In this document: positions 62,474 to 64,000 of the stretch, piece after piece
Layout of the letters: the number at the start of each line of letters is the position of its first letter
Numbering within the stretch: position 1 is the first letter of the stretch
From: Pseudomonadota bacterium
GTDB lineage: Bacteria > Pseudomonadota > Gammaproteobacteria > Xanthomonadales > Xanthomonadaceae
Direction: 5' to 3'
Length of the DNA: 64,000 nucleotides
Assembly (NCBI GenBank): GCA_018240435.1
Contig: JAFEFT010000013.1
Coordinates: 1 to 64,000, forward strand
The notes under the pieces: model-generated
Told to the model about the DNA's origin: nothing
Database searches by the model: none
The model's input: the letters and a program-made list of their open reading frames with translations, nothing else
Made by a program: the position numbers and the translations under genes

Positions 62474-64000
62474 ATGGCCGCCGAACTGCTGCCGGCGGCG
62501 CTATGGGTGGCCTGTGGCTGGATCGGGATCGGCCTGGCCGGGTTGTTGCGCCCGCGCGATCTGGTCTTCACCGGCCGCGTGCTGTTCACGCTGGGCATGC
62601 TCGGCGGGCTGGCGCTGCTGGTGATCGGGGTGCTCGCGCTGGATGCGCCGGCGCAGTCGCTGGTGCTGCCGCTGGGCCTGCCCGACCTGCCCTTCCACCT
62701 GCGCCTGGATCCGCTGGCGGCGGTGTTCCTGGCGCTGATCGGCGGCGCCTCGGCCGGCATCTCGGCGTATTCGGCCGGCTATTTCCGCGCCGGCGAGGGC
62801 GCTGCGCCAGGCCTGCTGTGCCTGCAGTACCACGTCTTCCTCGCCAGCATGACGCTGGTGGTGCTGGCCGACGATGCCTATGGCTTCATGGTCGCCTGGG
62901 AGACGATGGCGCTGGCCTCGTACTTCCTCGTCACCACCCAGCACCGGGTGCCGGAGATCCGCAGCGCGGGCTTCCTGTACCTGCTGCTGGCGCACGTGGG
63001 CGCGATCGCGATCCTGCTGTGCTTCGGCGTGCTCCAGGGTGGCTCGTGGCAGTTCACATTCGAGTCCATGCGTGCCGCCTCGCTGGCGCCCTGGCAGGCC
63101 GGCGCGGCGTTTGCGCTGGCGGTGTTCGGCTTCGGCGCCAAGGCCGGCCTGCTGCCGCTGCACGTGTGGCTGCCCGAAGCGCACCCGGCCGCGCCCTCGC
63201 CGGTGTCGGCGCTGATGAGCGGGGTGATGATCAAGATCGCGGTCTATGGCCTGATCCGGGTCTGCTTCGACCTGCTGCACCTGCACCCCTGGGGCTGGGG
63301 CGCCGTGCTGCTGGCGCTGGGCGCCCTCACCGCGCTGTTCGGCGCGGTGTTCGCGGCGGTGCAGACCGACATGAAGCGGCTGCTGGCGTATTCGTCGATC
63401 GAGAACATCGGCATCATCCTGTCCGGGGTCGGGCTGGCGCTGCTGTTCGCCGGCCTGCACATGCCGGTCCCGGCAGCGCTGGCGATGACCGCCACCTTGT
63501 ACCACTGCCTCAACCATGCGCTGTTCAAGAGCTTGTTGTTCCTGGCCACCGGCTCGGTGCTGCACGCCACCGGCGAGCGCAACCTGGGCAAGCTCGGCGG
63601 GCTGATCCACCGCATGCCCTGGGTGGCCTGGCTGGCGCTGATTGGCACCCTCGCCACCGCCGGCCTGCCGCCACTCAACGGCTTCGTCTCCGAATGGCTG
63701 CTGCTGCAGGCCTACCTGTACACGCCGGCATTGCCACACACGATCATCAACATGCTCGCCCCGCTGGGCGCGGCGGCATTCGCGCTGACGGTGGCGCTGG
63801 CCGCCTACGTGATGGTGAAGTTCTACGGGGTGATCTTCCTCGGCCGGCCACGCGAGGCCAGGCTGGCGCAGGCGCACGATGCCGGCTGGCTGGAGCGGCT
63901 GGGCCTGGCCTGGCTGGCGCTGGGCTGCATCGCGCTGGGACTGGCGCCGGTGTGGGTTCTGCGCGTGCTCGACGGGGTCGAGCGGATGCTGTTCGGCGCC
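62474..64000 (+). CDS. hyfB: Hydrogenase-4 subunit B-like proton-translocating membrane subunit (partial)
   Basis: The first 509 codons are present and the frame runs off the right edge. The product has many transmembrane helices of the NuoL/MrpA/HyfB antiporter family, with FAVFAAVQTDMKRLLAYSSIENIG, ALNHALFKSLLFLATGSVLH-type motifs and GFGAKAGLLPLHVWLPEAHP. Such subunits couple electron transfer to proton movement in formate hydrogenlyase-like or other group 4 complexes. Other subunits would be to the right. The start ATG lies two bases after the short upstream ORF. Confidence 0.85.
   Translation, partial: MAAELLPAALWVACGWIGIGLAGLLRPRDLVFTGRVLFTLGMLGGLALLVIGVLALDAPAQSLVLPLGLPDLPFHLRLDPLAAVFLALIGGASAGISAYSAGYFRAGEGAAPGLLCLQYHVFLASMTLVVLADDAYGFMVAWETMALASYFLVTTQHRVPEIRSAGFLYLLLAHVGAIAILLCFGVLQGGSWQFTFESMRAASLAPWQAGAAFALAVFGFGAKAGLLPLHVWLPEAHPAAPSPVSALMSGVMIKIAVYGLIRVCFDLLHLHPWGWGAVLLALGALTALFGAVFAAVQTDMKRLLAYSSIENIGIILSGVGLALLFAGLHMPVPAALAMTATLYHCLNHALFKSLLFLATGSVLHATGERNLGKLGGLIHRMPWVAWLALIGTLATAGLPPLNGFVSEWLLLQAYLYTPALPHTIINMLAPLGAAAFALTVALAAYVMVKFYGVIFLGRPREARLAQAHDAGWLERLGLAWLALGCIALGLAPVWVLRVLDGVERMLFGA

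Overview
The window is a high-GC gammaproteobacterial chromosome segment. Several things point to Xanthomonadales. The block tRNA cluster–tig–clpP–clpX–lon–hupB–tRNA-Val–tRNA-Asp–ppiD has the order familiar from that group. The lexA operator has the TTAG-N6-TACTA form reported for Xylella/Xanthomonas. lexA–recA–recX–alaS–csrA and the folC–dedD–cvpA–purF block are both present. A PPi-dependent phosphofructokinase sits close to a proton-pumping pyrophosphatase. The species cannot be named from the sequence alone. Almost everything looks like core chromosome; I see no prophage, transposase or integrase.

Layout. 1–244 holds what looks like an rRNA-operon promoter and boxA leader firing leftward out of the window. 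245–6912 carries housekeeping genes: DUF192, SirB1-like, rubredoxin, thiE, hemL, an SDR, mpl and adk. 7073–12283 holds the pyrophosphate genes (pfp, hppA) with two secreted proteins between them. 13098–23664 is the proteostasis block and eight tRNA genes, plus a 187-bp tandem duplication that carries 5' halves of tRNA-Arg. 23791–34730 is the lexA–recA–recX–alaS–csrA block, with two redox gene pairs inserted (oxyR/katG, and a redoxin with a truncated globin). 34738–41357 is the most unusual accessory unit: a dithiol ArsR/BigR-type repressor, a DUF2892 membrane protein, an RND pump and its adaptor, TrxC and an ETHE1-like persulfide dioxygenase. 41528–49019 has mutS, hslR and the ffh–rpsP–rimM–trmD–rplS operon. 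49426–59055 has ypjD, a DUF455 protein, purF–cvpA–dedD–folC, an outer-membrane protein and bamC–dapA. 59277–64000 has gcvR–bcp, phoH and an XRE regulator ahead of a hydrogenase-4-type subunit B gene cut by the right edge.

Functional links. 34738–41357 reads as a sulfide/persulfide response locus, in which a persulfide-sensing repressor would control an RND exporter together with thiol reduction and persulfide oxidation. pfp and hppA allow PPi to be used in glycolysis and in proton pumping. LexA autoregulates from an operator overlapping its own -10.

Repeats are the second theme. 7-bp tandem arrays (GATTCCC next to adk; CTCTGTC between rimM and trmD, beside ffh/ypjD and inside the tRNA cluster) and a 12–13-bp array at ppiD occur repeatedly, and three of them begin at the stop codon of a minus-strand gene. 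A dispersed repeat has expanded folC in frame, and a perfect 29-bp inverted pair (REPIN-like) lies between purF and the DUF455 gene.
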